Origin: Serripes groenlandicus
Taxonomy: Eukaryota; Mollusca; Bivalvia; Cardiida; Cardiidae
Length of the DNA: 64,000 nt
Reading direction: 5' to 3'
Assembly: GCA_031761405.1 (NCBI GenBank)
Contig: JASEVX010000003.1
Span: 20,511,849 to 20,575,848 of the forward strand
The notes beneath the pieces were generated by a model. It ran no database searches, was not told where the DNA came from, and was given only the letters and a program-made list of their open reading frames with translations. A program made the position numbers and the translations under genes. Every line of letters starts with the position of its first letter. Positions within the stretch are counted from its first letter, which is position 1. Positions 1-28,137 of this stretch are shown here, in pieces.

Positions 1-173
1 GGAACATTCCTGTGAAGTAACGTTGAAATTGGTAAAAATTCAATTTACCCCTTTTGTGATGACGCGAGGTTGCTATGATTTTGTAACCAATCAATACGGC
101 TTGAACAAATTAAGTAGAGGATCACTGAAGTAGGATTCCTATTCAATTTACTTAATATCAGAAAATAACTTAA

Positions 174-1100
174 AACAAGAGGACCATGATGGTCCTATAT
201 CGCTCACCTGATTTAAATTTTAATCAAACTTTTTTACAATGCACATATGAGGAAAACGGCCATGTTTATCAACGGATCGGAAATATTTGAACAATCTTGG
301 TAAAGGGTGCCCCAAGAAAAATTTGTGCAAAATAATTTTCAAATCGAGCCAGTACTTTTGGACAAGAAGATTTTTAAAGTTTTAACAATGCACATATATA
401 TAAGGAAAACAAGCTCCGCCCCCTGGCGGCCATGTTTTTCAACGGATCGGAAATATTTAAACAATCTTGGTAAAGGGTGCCCCAAGGAACATTTGTTCAA
501 AATAATTTTCAAATCAGGCCAGTACTTTTGGACAAGAAGATTTTTAAAGTTTTAACAATGCACATATAAGGAAAACAAGCTCCTCCCCCTGGCGGCCATG
601 TTTTTCAACGGATCGGAAATATTTGAACAATCTTTGTAAAGGGTGCCCCAAGGAACATTTGTGCAAAATAATTTTCAAATCGGGCCAGTACTTTTGGACA
701 AGAAGATTTTTAAAGTTTTAACAATGCACATATAAGGAAAACAAGCTCCGCCCCCTGGCGGCCATGTTTTTCAAAGGATTGGAAATATTTGAACAATCTT
801 GGTAAAGGGTGCCCCAAGGAACATTTGTGCAAAATAATTTTTAAATCAGGCCAGTACTTTTGGAGAAGAAGATTTTTTAAGATTTAACCAAAGTTCTACT
901 TGGAATTAAATTCTTTAAACAACTTTGAAAGAGGACCTCCTAAGGACCATTCCTGTAAAGTTATTTTTAAATCTGTCCATTGGTTTAGTAGAAGAAGTCA
1001 TTTGTAGCAAATTGTTAACAGACGGACAGACGACGACGACGATGGACGCAGAGTGATCACAAAAGCTCACCTTGCACTTCGTGCTTAGGTGAGCTAAAAA
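174..1100 (+). mobile_element. Pearl/Helentron-like non-autonomous element with 166 bp core repeats
   Basis: The head reads ACAAGAGGACCATGATGGTC (a hairpin), then CGCTCACCTG. The tail at about 1065-1100 is a hairpin with CTTAGGTGAGCTAAAA, so the ends carry subterminal inverted repeats. Between them the block with GGCGGCCATGTTTTTCAACG recurs at catg positions 261, 431, 597 and 763 (steps 170, 166, 166). This matches the architecture of bivalve pearl elements and Helentron-associated elements. Bases 1-173 are part of another copy's core. Confidence 0.8.
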
Positions 1101-1833
1101 TGGAATTTTCAAATTTTGCCCCTTTTCTGATGTCTCCTGACTGCCATGTTTTTCAACCAAATAGTATGCCTTAAACAATCTATGTAGAGGCTCACCCAAG
1201 GAACATTTCTACCAAACTATATTGGAATCTGACATGCAGATTCAGAGGAGAAGATTATTAAAGTTTGGACATTTTGCCCCCTTTCTGATGCCGCAGCAAC
1301 CCTGGTGGCCATGTTTTTAAACAGATCGGACATATTTGAACAATCTTAGTAGAGGGTGCCCCAAGGAACAATTTGTGCAAAATAATTTTCAAATTGGGCT
1401 AATACTTTTGGACAAGAAGATTTTTAAAGTTTTAACAATGCATATATAAGGAAAACAAGCTCCGCCCCCTGGCGGCCATGTTTTTCAACAGATCGGAAAT
1501 ATTTGAACAATCTTGGTAAAGGGTGCCCCAAGGAACAATTGTGCAAAATAATTTTCAAATCGGGTCAGTACTTTTGGACAAGAAGATTTTTTAAGATTTG
1601 GCAATTTTCCCCTTTTCTGATGCCGCAGCAACCAAAGTTCTCGATGGAATTTAAATCTTTGAACAATTTTGAAAGAAGTCCACCAAAGGAACATTCCTGT
1701 GAAGTTTGGTTGAAATTGGTCAAGTGGTTAAGGAGGAGATGATCTAAATGTCTAAATGTTAACGACGGAAGATGGACAAAAAGTGATCAGAATAGCACAC
1801 CTTGAGCCTTTGGCTCTAGGTGATCTAAAAAGG
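1101..1833 (+). mobile_element. Pearl-like element copy, headless, two core repeats
   Basis: Core units (GGCCATGTTTTT at about 1310 and 1477) are followed by the tail hairpin CCTTGAGCCTTTGGCTCTAG and GTGATCTAAAA. No AACAAGAG head is present, so it is either truncated or continuous with the preceding copy. Its end lies about 14 bp from the coronin exon donor. Confidence 0.7.
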
Positions 1834-1846
1834 AAATCAATATTTA

Positions 1847-19214
<17,368 letters not shown>

Positions 19215-19439
19215 TTAACTCTTCCCATCATGCAGGCTAAATGGACACATTTGCAACCGAAAACTCTAAAAACATTCAGCAATTCCTCATTTCCCCCAAA
19301 TATTTTGATAATCATTAATTCATTGTCAAAAGTTTGAAAGTTGAAAGCTTTGTGCGAAAATAACAAACTGCTCAAACAATCAAAATATTTTGCAACTCTA
19401 GGAACATTTAGATCTAGCTGCATATTTTCCTGCCAAACT

Positions 19440-19565
19440 TTTTTCGAGGATATTGATTTGGGGTTTAACGCCCCTTTCAACAATTGTCCAGTCATATCAC
19501 AGTTTAGCTACTCATGTGTTTCTGGCTTTCTCGCACCAGTACTGCACAAAAACTTCTTTCCAAGC
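19440..19565 (-). mobile_element. SINE fragment (family B, GGGGTTTAACGCC 3' end)
   Basis: TTGATTTGGGGTTTAACGCC, then CCAGTCATATCACAG, ACTCATGTGTTTCTGGCTTT and CACCAGTACTGCAC. This is the 3' half of the family seen complete at 44288-44575. Confidence 0.6.
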
Positions 19566-19851
19566 ATAAAAGTTTAAAATCATAATGAAAAAAAAGTTAA
19601 CAGCGAGCATATAATAACGTTCTAAACACTTTAATTTCTGTTACTTCAACATTACGGTACAACTTTAAAAACATCTATTATCAACGCAAACAGAAATTCT
19701 CTTTCAATGAAAAGCATTTATAAGTATTGAAAACACTGACATTATCATCTTGTTCCACAATATGTTCAAACGGTGCCTGTTGCAAATTCGTCTGCATGTG
19801 TTAAAAGGTACACAATAAGTTGCATTATAAATTGAGTGGAAAGGGTAAATT

Positions 19852-19956
19852 CAAAGGGGGCCAGAACGTATTTATAGCCATATACAGTGAAAATAAAGAT
19901 TATTTTTACACTATATATCCTACGGCTATAAGTATAAATACGTGCTGGCCCCTTTG
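19852..19956. mobile_element. 105 bp hAT-like foldback MITE
   Basis: CAAAGGGGGCCAGAACG and its inverted end CGTGCTGGCCCCTTTG pair along most of the element. Flanks GGTAAATT (19844-19851) and AGTAAATT (19957-19964) form an 8 bp duplication with one mismatch. The CAAAG terminus fits the hAT YARNG pattern. Confidence 0.7.
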
Positions 19957-20261
19957 AGTAAATTAATACGGAAATTAATATGTCAAAGCTTATTCACTTT
20001 GAATGTTCAAATGTAATGCCAAATTAGACTAAAACGAATCAAACTGTAACAATGTCATTATTTTAAACCATCGAAAAGAACACGGAAACAAATAATTTAT
20101 CAGTACAGTTCATTAACTGAACACGGAAACATGAATACGGAAGCGAACATGATAACTTCAGTCCCACTTTCGGACATCGTATTTTCCGTTTATTTAGAAT
20201 GAAAAACTTACTGATCGCAATCATTACATAACAGTTATCCTATATGTATAATATATTTTAC

Positions 20262-20420
20262 CTTTTGACTCGCAAAATCTGTCAAACAAAGGAATAGGAG
20301 TGGGAAAAAGTACTAAAACGCCCTCCCAACTTTCTTATGGTAGGAAACAGGAAACAAAGGCTGCTCATGCGCGTCATTGTTCACTGGTGCCCTGCTTCAT
20401 TCGTACACTGTAATAAGTCG
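20262..20420 (-). other. Possible 5' noncoding exon and promoter area of the coronin gene
   Basis: On the minus strand, GAGTCAAAAG followed by GTAAAATA (intron starting at 20261) would make a reasonable donor pairing with the acceptor at 19184. The sequence upstream is less repetitive and a little richer in G+C than its surroundings. No TATA box or initiator is convincing. This is inference from splice-site position only. Confidence 0.25.
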
Positions 20421-20844
20421 GGTACATAACCAAAACCAGACGGGATTGCCATAAAAGGCAAGATAAATCTGCGGTTTCTTTATTCCGTTAAAAAGGTAGA
20501 TTTGTGACTACACACTATATTAAGTCTGAACGGTTTCATATCACCGTCAATGTATTACTGTATACATGTCACTGTCCAGGGAATTAGCTAACGTAGAATT
20601 TCATTTTGTTCTGGGAACAAGGGAGATAACTTCTTTGTTTACAAAATAATTTGAGTCATATTGACCCTCCTTGATTCCATGATTGTTAGTTATCCAAGGT
20701 TTATAAGTAATCTTTGACTTAAGTGTACCTGGGTGCGAACATTTACTCAATCTCAGTTCCCATAATGTAGCTCAAACTTTTCAGACCAATCAGCAGTCAA
20801 TGTTTACAATCCAATTATTGAGAGATGACAGTAGACGTAATTTA

Positions 20845-20970
20845 TAACCTTTACCCTTTCGCTTATACAGACGCTCTCTGAAGCCTCTGCATCGGACGAC
20901 TTTTAAAAACATTCTGACAAAAGGAGAAATTGCTCCTTTTGCCACAATCTTTTCCACTTTTTTCAGTATT
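20845..20970. mobile_element. TTAA MITE remnant
   Basis: ACCCTTTCGCTTATACAGAC, then GCCTCTGCATCGGACGACTT, AGGAGAAATTGCTCCTTTTG and TTTTCCACTTTTT. The right terminus is lost. Confidence 0.55.
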
Positions 20971-21257
20971 TGTCTGCAAGCTGCAATCAGTCTGGCCACC
21001 AAGAAATGAAATTAACTGCCAAAATACTAAGCAAATATAGAATACACTTTATATTGATATAAAAATTGAAGACATTTTAAGCGTGTAAAACATAATAAAT
21101 GACAACACCATCATAATATTTGGTTAATGAGTGTTGTTAAACCTTCATTTTATCCTACTTTTTATTGCTACTATTTATTTTCTACTAGTATAGACCCATG
21201 TATCAGAATATTGATACAGACCTGGTCACTTATAGTGTTGTGGTTTAAATATCACTT

Positions 21258-21352
21258 CTACGGCCGTGTCGAAGAAGCCGGCTGGTAGAGTGGTTGACCT
21301 TTTCGTAAAGTTAAGCAACGTTCATCGCGGTTAGTGCCTGGATGGGTGACCC
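21258..21352 (+). promoter_or_regulatory. 5S rRNA-like internal promoter in the left LTR
   Basis: TCTACGGCC, GTTAAGCAACG at 21310-21320 and GGATGGGTGACC at 21340-21351, in the same order and spacing as in the right LTR. The two LTR copies differ at several positions, so the element is not young. Confidence 0.78.
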
Positions 21353-21357
21353 GCAAT

Positions 21358-22335
21358 TTACTTTTACTTACGGTTTACTTACGGTTCCGAGACCGCCGGA
21401 AAGCCTAGGGCTTCTAATGGTCCATCTGGTGTGTTTTTACTTGTATTGTTGACAAGTGGCAGCGTGGGTTGAATTTAGAAGGGTGATTTATCCAGTGTTT
21501 ATTTAATTTATTTTTAAAGGAGTTAACACTTGAAGCTGTAACTACATCGTCTGGGAGTGAGTTCCAAGGGTCCACGGTCCTAATACTGAAAGCATTTTTC
21601 CGTATATCTGTTTTCGATTGTTTTTTGAATAATTTGAGACTATTGCCTCTAGTTCTTGTGTATTTTGAGAGTATTAATAAGTCCTCAGTTGATGTTGTGT
21701 CATACTTGTTCAATATTTTGAATACTTGTAGCATGTCCGCTCGTAGTCTTCTGTATTCTAAAGATGGAATTCCTAGATATTTTAGTCTCTCGGTGTAGGT
21801 TTGAAATTGTAAATTGGATAGTAGTTTGGTTGCTCGTCTTTGGACATTTTCAATCGCAATTTGGTGTTTTTTCAGATGTGGAGACCATACCGTGCTCGCA
21901 TACTCCAGATGGGGTCTGACCAGTGATTTGTAAAGATGTAGGAATATAGTTTTATCCATATATGTGAAGATTCTGAAGATGATTCCTAGGTTTCTGTTGG
22001 CTATTTTAATTTTCGTTGTGATGTGAGAATGAAATTTTAAATTTTTATCTACAATGACTCCTAGGTCTTTTTCTTCCTCTACGTTAGTGATGGCTTCGCT
22101 GCTTAAGTCTCTCCCTTTGGTGAAATAGTCTCCTGTTTGTTGGTTATTACCTAGATGTAGTCTTTTGCATTTTTTTGAGTTGAATTCAAGGTCCCATGTA
22201 TGAGACCAGTCACTAAATTGATCTGTAGTTCTTTGCATGAGCTCATGATCAGCTTGACAGTTAACGACATTGTATGTTTTGGTGTCATCGGCAAATAGTT
22301 TGACTATTGTCTCCGCGACTTCAGGGAGGTCATTG
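21358..22335 (-). mobile_element. 5'-truncated non-LTR retrotransposon inserted in the TRIM left LTR
   Basis: Flanked by 5 bp duplications GCAAT (21353-21357 and 22336-22340). It contains the C-terminal part of a reverse transcriptase and a 3' tail of repeated CCGTAAGTAAA units (RC of 21358-21385), typical of CR1/Jockey-like LINEs that end in short tandem repeats rather than poly(A). Endonuclease and the N-terminal RT blocks are missing. Confidence 0.88.
21414..22335 (-). pseudogene. LINE reverse transcriptase, C-terminal fragment
   Basis: The open frame runs from the truncation point to a stop near 21414. It starts LANDLPEVAETIVKLFADDT, with FADD as the catalytic aspartate box. It continues through FNSKKCKRLHLG, EEKDLGVIVDKNLKFHSHI, LVRPHLEYASTVWSPHLKK and VQRRATKLL, the RT palm end and thumb of CR1/Jockey-type elements. 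It has no internal stop. The first 21 RT residues and the endonuclease are absent, so it cannot mobilise itself. The short 274-residue reading starting at an internal Met (22238) misses the FADD box. Confidence 0.88.
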
Positions 22336-22549
22336 GCAATGGCTTAACTCCGGTAAACATTACAAATGGTGGCAGCGGTGGGATTTTGGGTTGATATCAC
22401 CATCATCCCCGGACCCCGGTAGTTCCCAGTGATGTTACATAGACTCCGCTGTGGTATACTGCTAGTGTTCAGTTGTGTGACTTCAGATCGAAATAAAGAG
22501 AAAAGAGGGAGAAATGTAACGGGAACAGGGTATAGGTTTAAATATCACT

Positions 22550-22642
22550 TCTACGGCCTTGTCGTAGAAGCCGGCTTTTATAGCGACCTTTTCATAACGT
22601 TAAGCAACGGTTAAGCGCGGTTAGTGCCGGGATGGGTGACCC
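22550..22642 (+). promoter_or_regulatory. 5S rRNA-like internal promoter in the right LTR
   Basis: TCTACGGCC starts the block as in 5S rRNA. The box A region GTTAAGCAACG is at 22599-22609, GGTTAG follows, and box C GGATGGGTGACC is at 22630-22641. The distance from the 5S-like start to box C (about 80 bases) is the same as in real 5S genes. This would recruit TFIIIA/TFIIIC and Pol III if active. The sequence between TCTACGGCC and box A does not match 5S. Confidence 0.8.
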
Positions 22643-22792
22643 GCGATGGCTTAACGCCGGTACACGTTACAGTATGATCAATATATTTTTTAATTTCTAT
22701 AACTTACTTACTAAGTACGGTTATTTGTTAGAATAAAAACGGTAACATGATACCAAAGAAGGTTACCATAGTGCCATATATTTATGTTTTAA

Positions 22793-23655
22793 CTATTATT
22801 ATTATTATTATTATTCTTTATTTCCTCCCAAATGGAAGATCATTTCAAAATAACAAAGACAATTATTAACAAAGTCAGACAGACAGACAGACAGACAAAA
22901 TACAAAAATTAATTTAATTAATTAATATCAGTATATGAGATGCACCGTAGCTGAACTTAACTAAATGCATTTGTTGATAATAACTAAAATTAATACATGC
23001 AATATTACAACAGCACACAAACAAACAAAACAAACATGACATAAAATAATACTGACTGTATTTATTTAACTCGGTACAAAGTACTTGTAACTATTCCATG
23101 CGTTATGTAGAAACAGTACCACATGTTTGTAAAACATATCATAATTGTTAAGCAGTACGCTGTTCAAGTTCGGATTCAAACCGAGTAGAGCTTCAACATA
23201 CTCCTTACCATCCAAAGAGTCTAGCATATTGAAAGTACTACTACCAAATTTAACATGAGTTCTTTGTTGAAAGGAATCCGAGAGGGATCTTACATACAAA
23301 CAGTTAATCAGAATATGCTCAGTCAAACTTGTTTTAATATCACTATGTCTACACCGCGAGTAATGGGAGTAATCAGTGCATGCCGTGTATGCAATTAATT
23401 GGGCGATAGAAAAACAAGCACGTAGCATATTCAGATTACGTTTAGCGTAGTCCCACACTGGATTAGCAAAAATCTAAGAATACTTTCCCTGTGCTAATTT
23501 CTTGCACACAATGTAATGAAACAACAAGACGAATTTTGATGCCGCGCATGATTTTAAGGCATGACTTAATGGGAAGCAGATGCAGTTCAATACATTTAAA
23601 TAACCTGTGCAAACGGACAGGATGTAAAGAGCCAAGATGTTCCTTATTGCTCACC
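22793..23655 (-). mobile_element. 3' part of another non-LTR retrotransposon
   Basis: On the minus strand the piece ends AATAAAG followed by (AAT)n at 22793-22815, the tail type of I-like LINEs. Upstream is a frame (23458-23066) with a C..H...H..C arrangement around TEHILINCLYVRSLSDSF, resembling the C-terminal region of LINE ORF2. A further frame at 23654-23463 may belong to it. A (CAGA)n run lies at 22875-22897. The assignment rests on tail and motif shape only. Confidence 0.5.
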
Positions 23656-23936
23656 TGGATACCATAGTCTATAATAAAACGTTATCAAGAGCAAAAAGGG
23701 TCCATTTTGACGTAGGGAGTATACACTTAATATTCTACGATCTATATGATATTCAGCATGTAAAGTTTAGTCGTAAAATGACGAGTTAAGTCATTAAACC
23801 ATTTGTTTTACCGTTTGCTTAACATTGACTGCAACAATAACAATAAAGTGTCATACAAGCTGAAGTTTCTTAATTTTAAATCTGCTCTAACTAGATCAAT
23901 TAGATAAACCAAAAAACATAGATACTGAAATATTAA

Positions 23937-24130
23937 CAATACAATACAACACAATACAAATACCTTTATTTCTCTCAGTTCTACAAACAGAATACATGAG
24001 GATAAAATATACATAGTAAACGAGTTGAAGAACAATACAAAAAAAGAAGAAAAAAGGTGTGTCGACAAATGCATAGTTCAAATACGAGAATTGTGAAACA
24101 GAAAAGAAAGAAAGTTTAGCCTTCAATCCA
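23937..24130 (-). mobile_element. LINE 3' end fragment with TATTG-type tail
   Basis: On the minus strand AATAAAGGTATTTGTATTG is followed by further TTGTATTG repeats, a typical LINE 3' end. Only a short 3' UTR piece remains. Region 23656-23936 shows nothing else. Confidence 0.45.
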
Positions 24131-24266
24131 CAATTACATTACACTCTCGTATGAGAGCGGTATTTTCATTGCAAAGGAAGGCCAAACAGTATGTACTATT
24201 TTTCATGACTAAAAGCTCTTTGCAGAAACGAAACGCAAAGCACTTTTGTCATAGCTCACTTTTACA

Positions 24267-24440
<174 letters not shown>

Positions 24441-25159
24441 CGCCTGCGCATGCCAGTGTGTGTTCAATAGTATAAATGGTTGTTTTTCTATATTAGATAT
24501 TAACTTAAGTGTTAATGCCTCTAGTTATAAGTTAAGTGTGACACAAGCTTTGGAAGGAGAGAGGGAAGTCTATTCTCCTTCCAGTTGAGCAGAAGTATGA
24601 TAACACAAAAACGAGAGTATATAAACAAAAAATACAACTAATTCTAACAAGTTTAAAGATATTTAATATCGAAATTAAGCATTTATGAAATTAAAAGAAA
24701 AGGTTTTCATGTAAGGTCAACATATAGCCAGAATACAATTGTCTGAATGAACAACTGTATGGGGAGGAACGTTTTAAGTTTAGTAAAATAGGAAAAAACA
24801 TCACCCGAATCTTTTTTCTGAGCTTTGATGAATCGAGACGTCAGAGTAGTAAACCAAACAATTAAAAAAGCGTAGCCTAGTGAACTCCGTTAATCAACTC
24901 ATAAAAAAAGCTAAGCCTAGTTAGTTGGGGAACAGTTTTAAAAACAATTTAAATGTGTCTAAAGTTTTGTAACAACTGTAAAAGATGTACATATTTTGTA
25001 TCTTGTTGTTTCTTAAATCAGTTAATACAATTTATTCAAGCATAAAGGCTGTTTTTTTTTCAAACATATTACAGATTTTTCTTTACAATAATATTTGTTG
25101 GTTTCTCCCTTTTCGATTACGTCACCCCATGGTACAAAATTAAAAATTATCCCATACTG

Positions 25160-25183
25160 ACGCCGCGCTTCCACGCGGCGTCA
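25160..25183. repeat. GC-rich 9 bp hairpin
   Basis: GACGCCGCG-CTTCCA-CGCGGCGTC forms a perfect stem in AT-rich DNA. It resembles the tail hairpins of the pearl-like families and may be the end of an unrecognised copy. Confidence 0.55.
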
Positions 25184-25427
25184 ACAATATAAATGAATCA
25201 AATTGAAGTATTTTTTCCCATTAATTCAATTATTACAAAATATGAAAAATCTTGTTAGCACTCACACAAGCCCTTTCTTATCCTGTGTCATAGAACAAAA
25301 ACTGTAGCTATTTGACTGAAATAGGCTTGTATAATGATGATTTCAAAGTGTTAGAATAATTTGTTTTGTATTGAAAGGGAGTGAAATAAGAGAAATTGAT
25401 AGCATTCTTTGTAGGAAACGCTTCCGG

Positions 25428-25925
25428 TTTTTAGCTCGAGCTAATGTCATGGCGAATTGTCCGTTGTGCGTGTGTGCATCAACTTTTTGCTTCAAACTAC
25501 TTCTCCATCCCTACCACTTGGCCAATTGGGATGAAACTTCATAGAAGCATCCTCTCAATACCCTCTCCTAAATTCCTTCAATTTTTTGGATTCATGTAAA
25601 ATTCTGGTTTCCATGGCAACCAAAGAAAAACCTTTAAAATTCTTCTCCTCAAAAACCTTTTGGCCAATTTTCAAATAATTTTATAGAAATCATCCTTGGG
25701 TGACCCTTTATCAGATTCTTCCAAGCAATGTTGATTGGTCGAAAAACATGGCCGCCAGGGGGCGGAGCTATTTTGTCTTATATGGCTAAAGTGAATACTT
25801 AAAAATCTTCTCCTCTGAAAGTGTTGGGCTAATTTTCAAATAATGTTGTAGAAATGTTCCTTGGGTGACCCTCTATCAGATTCCTTCAAGCCATGTTGAT
25901 TGGTCGAAAAACATAGCCACTATTT
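25428..25925 (-). mobile_element. Pearl-like element, minus strand, head lost
   Basis: It starts (tail side) TTTTAGCTCGAGCTAATG. Two core units with GGCCGCCAGGGGGCGGAGC and CTTGGGTGACCCTCTATCAG follow, at about 165 bp. It stops in the second unit at about 25925 without the AACAAGAG hairpin. Region 25926-26270 shows no feature. Confidence 0.72.
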
Positions 25926-26269
25926 GTTCTTTCATTTATATAGAGAGTTTACATATTTTTGACTAAATGGTTTCACTTTGCTGTGGAATTTGTTATGTGT
26001 TAATACGAAAAAAACCACATAAATGGTTTTTTTCGCTCATAGGTAACACGTGTGAGATTTTTTTTTCTATTACCCATGAACCTGTCTGAAATGAAACAGG
26101 CAACATTCATGGGGGCCGCCATTTTGGTTTATATATAAATGAGACGAAAAACACGGATTGAAATTATTGTCGTTTTTTTTAATCTATTTTTTTTTTTCCA
26201 TCGATATTTAAGATCATTAAAGTGCTGTGTTATTTTCGTGTTAACATGTGTTACATGCAAAGTATAATT

Positions 26270-26392
26270 ATTTTATCAACATTTGTGGCAAAGGATACTT
26301 TTCTCAGAAGGAGCAATTGTTCTTTTGGCGACAATCATTTCCTAAGTCGTCTGCTGAAAGGGCGTCAGAAACGTCTTTAATAGTGAAAGGGT
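26270..26392 (+). mobile_element. TTAA MITE fragment (hairpin and one terminus)
   Basis: CATTTGTGGCAAAGG, then AGAAGGAGCAATTGTTC and GTCTGCTGAAAGGGCGTCAG. It ends GTGAAAGGGTTC. A weaker remnant lies at 26850-26920. The remainder up to 27076 shows nothing. Confidence 0.5.
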
Positions 26393-27076
26393 TCAGCAGA
26401 AATGTGACCCTTACATAATTTGTTTTCTGTCATATTAACTGGTTGAAAAAAGCAGTCGCCAGGTGGCAATCAGAAACTGGCTGATATATTTGCTTCTTTA
26501 CCATAATGCAGGTGATTGATAAAGGATCATCTTGCCCTCATGTTTTAACCTCGTTCATCATAAATGTATTCCTTGATTTCTGAAACTCTTTTACTTTATA
26601 TTTTCTGTTCGTAATAATAGACGACAGGCAATACGAATTCCGAACATGTTTTTGATCATGCAAAAAACATGACATTAACATTTTTATCGTCTAGTCAATT
26701 ACATATAAATCATTTTTTATCGCCAAAGTATGCTCTTTATTTTTTGTTTATAATTATCTTACGTTTTTCGTAAATTAGGTAGCACTTATAGATATATTAA
26801 TGGTTTAATCCATTTCTGTGAGTGGATATCATTTTTCATTTTCATAAGAAGAAACTGCTTCTTTCCTGAAGTATTTTGACATTCTTCTGCTGCAGATGCA
26901 TATGTGAAAAGGTTTTAAACGAAAAGGAGAAAGTTTCAAGAAAATGACAAAAAAAATGTCCAATAACTCATTCAACAACAGTTTCTGTCAGCCTCGGATG
27001 CGAGAGGTGACGTTTGTGTTTCTTTTTTACGCTCTAAAAGTTAAAATGTTCTCATACAATTATAATTGAGATATTT

Positions 27077-27463
27077 ATGTTACCTTCAGGCTTCATTAAA
27101 AAACATCCTTGCAACCAGAAAACTCTTCCAGGAAAAAACGTCATCGTGTCCCAAATGATACAGATTGAAAAGTGGAACGAGTCAATAGATGGAAAATTAT
27201 GCGTGGAAAACATGGAGAAAAAACTTCAGAAGCAGGGCTATCACTACACACAATACGAGTTTGAGCCAGGGACTAACTTTCCCAATCATACACATGGGAT
27301 GTCTAAAAAAGATGCCATTGTGAGTGGAACATTTCAGTTCAGCATGTTTGAAGAAATTGTTGTTTTACAGCCAGGAGATATGGTAGAGGTGCCTAAAAAC
27401 ACTGTACACAATGCCAAGGTGGTGGGACAAAAGTCTGTGATATTTTATGATGCTACAAAGTGA
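27077..27463 (+). CDS. Small single-domain cupin protein
   Basis: The frame encodes up to 128 residues of a single cupin barrel. Motif 1 is seen as PGTNFPNHTHGMSKKDAIVS G, with two histidines (HxH) but Lys-Lys-Asp where a metal-binding Glu is usual. Motif 2 is PGDMVEVPKNTVHNAKV, with the third His. Small cupins bind metals or small ligands; no substrate can be inferred. The start is uncertain. ATG 27077 overlaps a good splice acceptor (TTACCTTCAG, 27090), and the conserved part begins near the second Met at 27155 (MIQIEKW). So this may be the last exon of a longer gene, or a start at 27155. Its compact form resembles bacterial cupin proteins, so transfer is possible but not shown. A pearl-like element begins within a few bases of the stop codon. 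Confidence 0.75.
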   Translation: MLPSGFIKKHPCNQKTLPGKNVIVSQMIQIEKWNESIDGKLCVENMEKKLQKQGYHYTQYEFEPGTNFPNHTHGMSKKDAIVSGTFQFSMFEEIVVLQPGDMVEVPKNTVHNAKVVGQKSVIFYDATK

Positions 27464-27465
27464 AT

Positions 27466-28137
27466 TTTAGCTCTACTGGCCAAAGGCCAGAAGGGCTTAT
27501 GTCGTGGCGATTTGTCCGTCGTCCGTGCGTCCGTCCGTAAACAATTTCTTGTTAACACATACAGTCTTCATTGTATCTCAACCAAACTTATACAGTAGTT
27601 AGATATCCATGAGAGCTCGGTTACTTTCGAAAACCAGACAGATCCGCCCATGCATGACTGGATTATGGCCCTTGAAATGGTCAAAATTGCTATAAAAGAG
27701 CTTGTTTACACGATACAGTCTTCACTTTTGATTGTATCTCAACCAAACTTATACAGTAGTTAGATATCCATGAGAGCTCGGTTCCTTTCGTAAACCAGCC
27801 AGATCCGCCCATGCAAGACTGGATTATGGCCCTTGAAATTGTTCAAATTGTTATAATTGAGCATGTGAACACAATAGAGGCTCTATTTACTATCTGATCT
27901 TCACCAAACTTAGATAGTAGTTAAATATTGATGAGAGCTTGGTTCCTTTTGAAAACCAGCCAGATCCGCCAAGACTGGATTATGGCCCATGAAAATGTAA
28001 AAATTGCTATAATACAGCTTGTGAACACAAAAGAGCCTCCATTTACTATCCGATCTTCACCATACATACATGCTCTGGATTGAAAATGACCAAAGAACCA
28101 TACCAGTAGAGCATAGGCCCTCATGGGCCTCTTGTTA
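27466..28137 (-). mobile_element. Pearl-like element, complete, abutting the cupin stop codon
   Basis: In its own orientation the head is TAACAAGAGGCCCATGAGGG, followed by CTATGCTCTACTGG. The tail is CTTCTGGCCTTTGGCCAGTA, then GAGCTAAAA. Three core units, marked by CAGATCCGCC at 27641, 27803 and 27963, repeat at 161 bp. Any cupin transcript must use this element as 3' UTR or end within it. Confidence 0.85.

Larger units (their letters stand above)
21236..22671 (+). mobile_element. Miniature LTR retrotransposon (TRIM) with 5S rRNA-like LTRs, left LTR split
   Basis: The right LTR is 22515-22671 (157 bp, TGTAACGGG...CGTTACA). The left LTR is 21236-21357 plus 22341-22364, interrupted by a LINE fragment. 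The internal part is only about 150 bp. It starts two bases after the left LTR with a primer-binding site, TGGTGGCAGCGGTGGGAT (22367-22384), the complement of an animal tRNA-Leu 3' end. It finishes with a purine tract (22496-22514) touching the right LTR. No gag or pol is present. Each LTR carries a block that aligns with 5S rRNA from TCTACGGCC through GTTAAGCAACG to GGATGGGTGACC. Plant Cassandra TRIMs have this architecture. A target duplication is not clear. Confidence 0.82.

Noticed and set aside
21300..21352. A genuine 5S rRNA gene
   Set aside because: Only the start, box A and box C match. The middle and 3' end do not, and the block repeats within paired LTRs.
27465..28137. Second exon or coding extension of the cupin gene
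   Set aside because: The sequence is a pearl-like element in opposite orientation with 161 bp core repeats.
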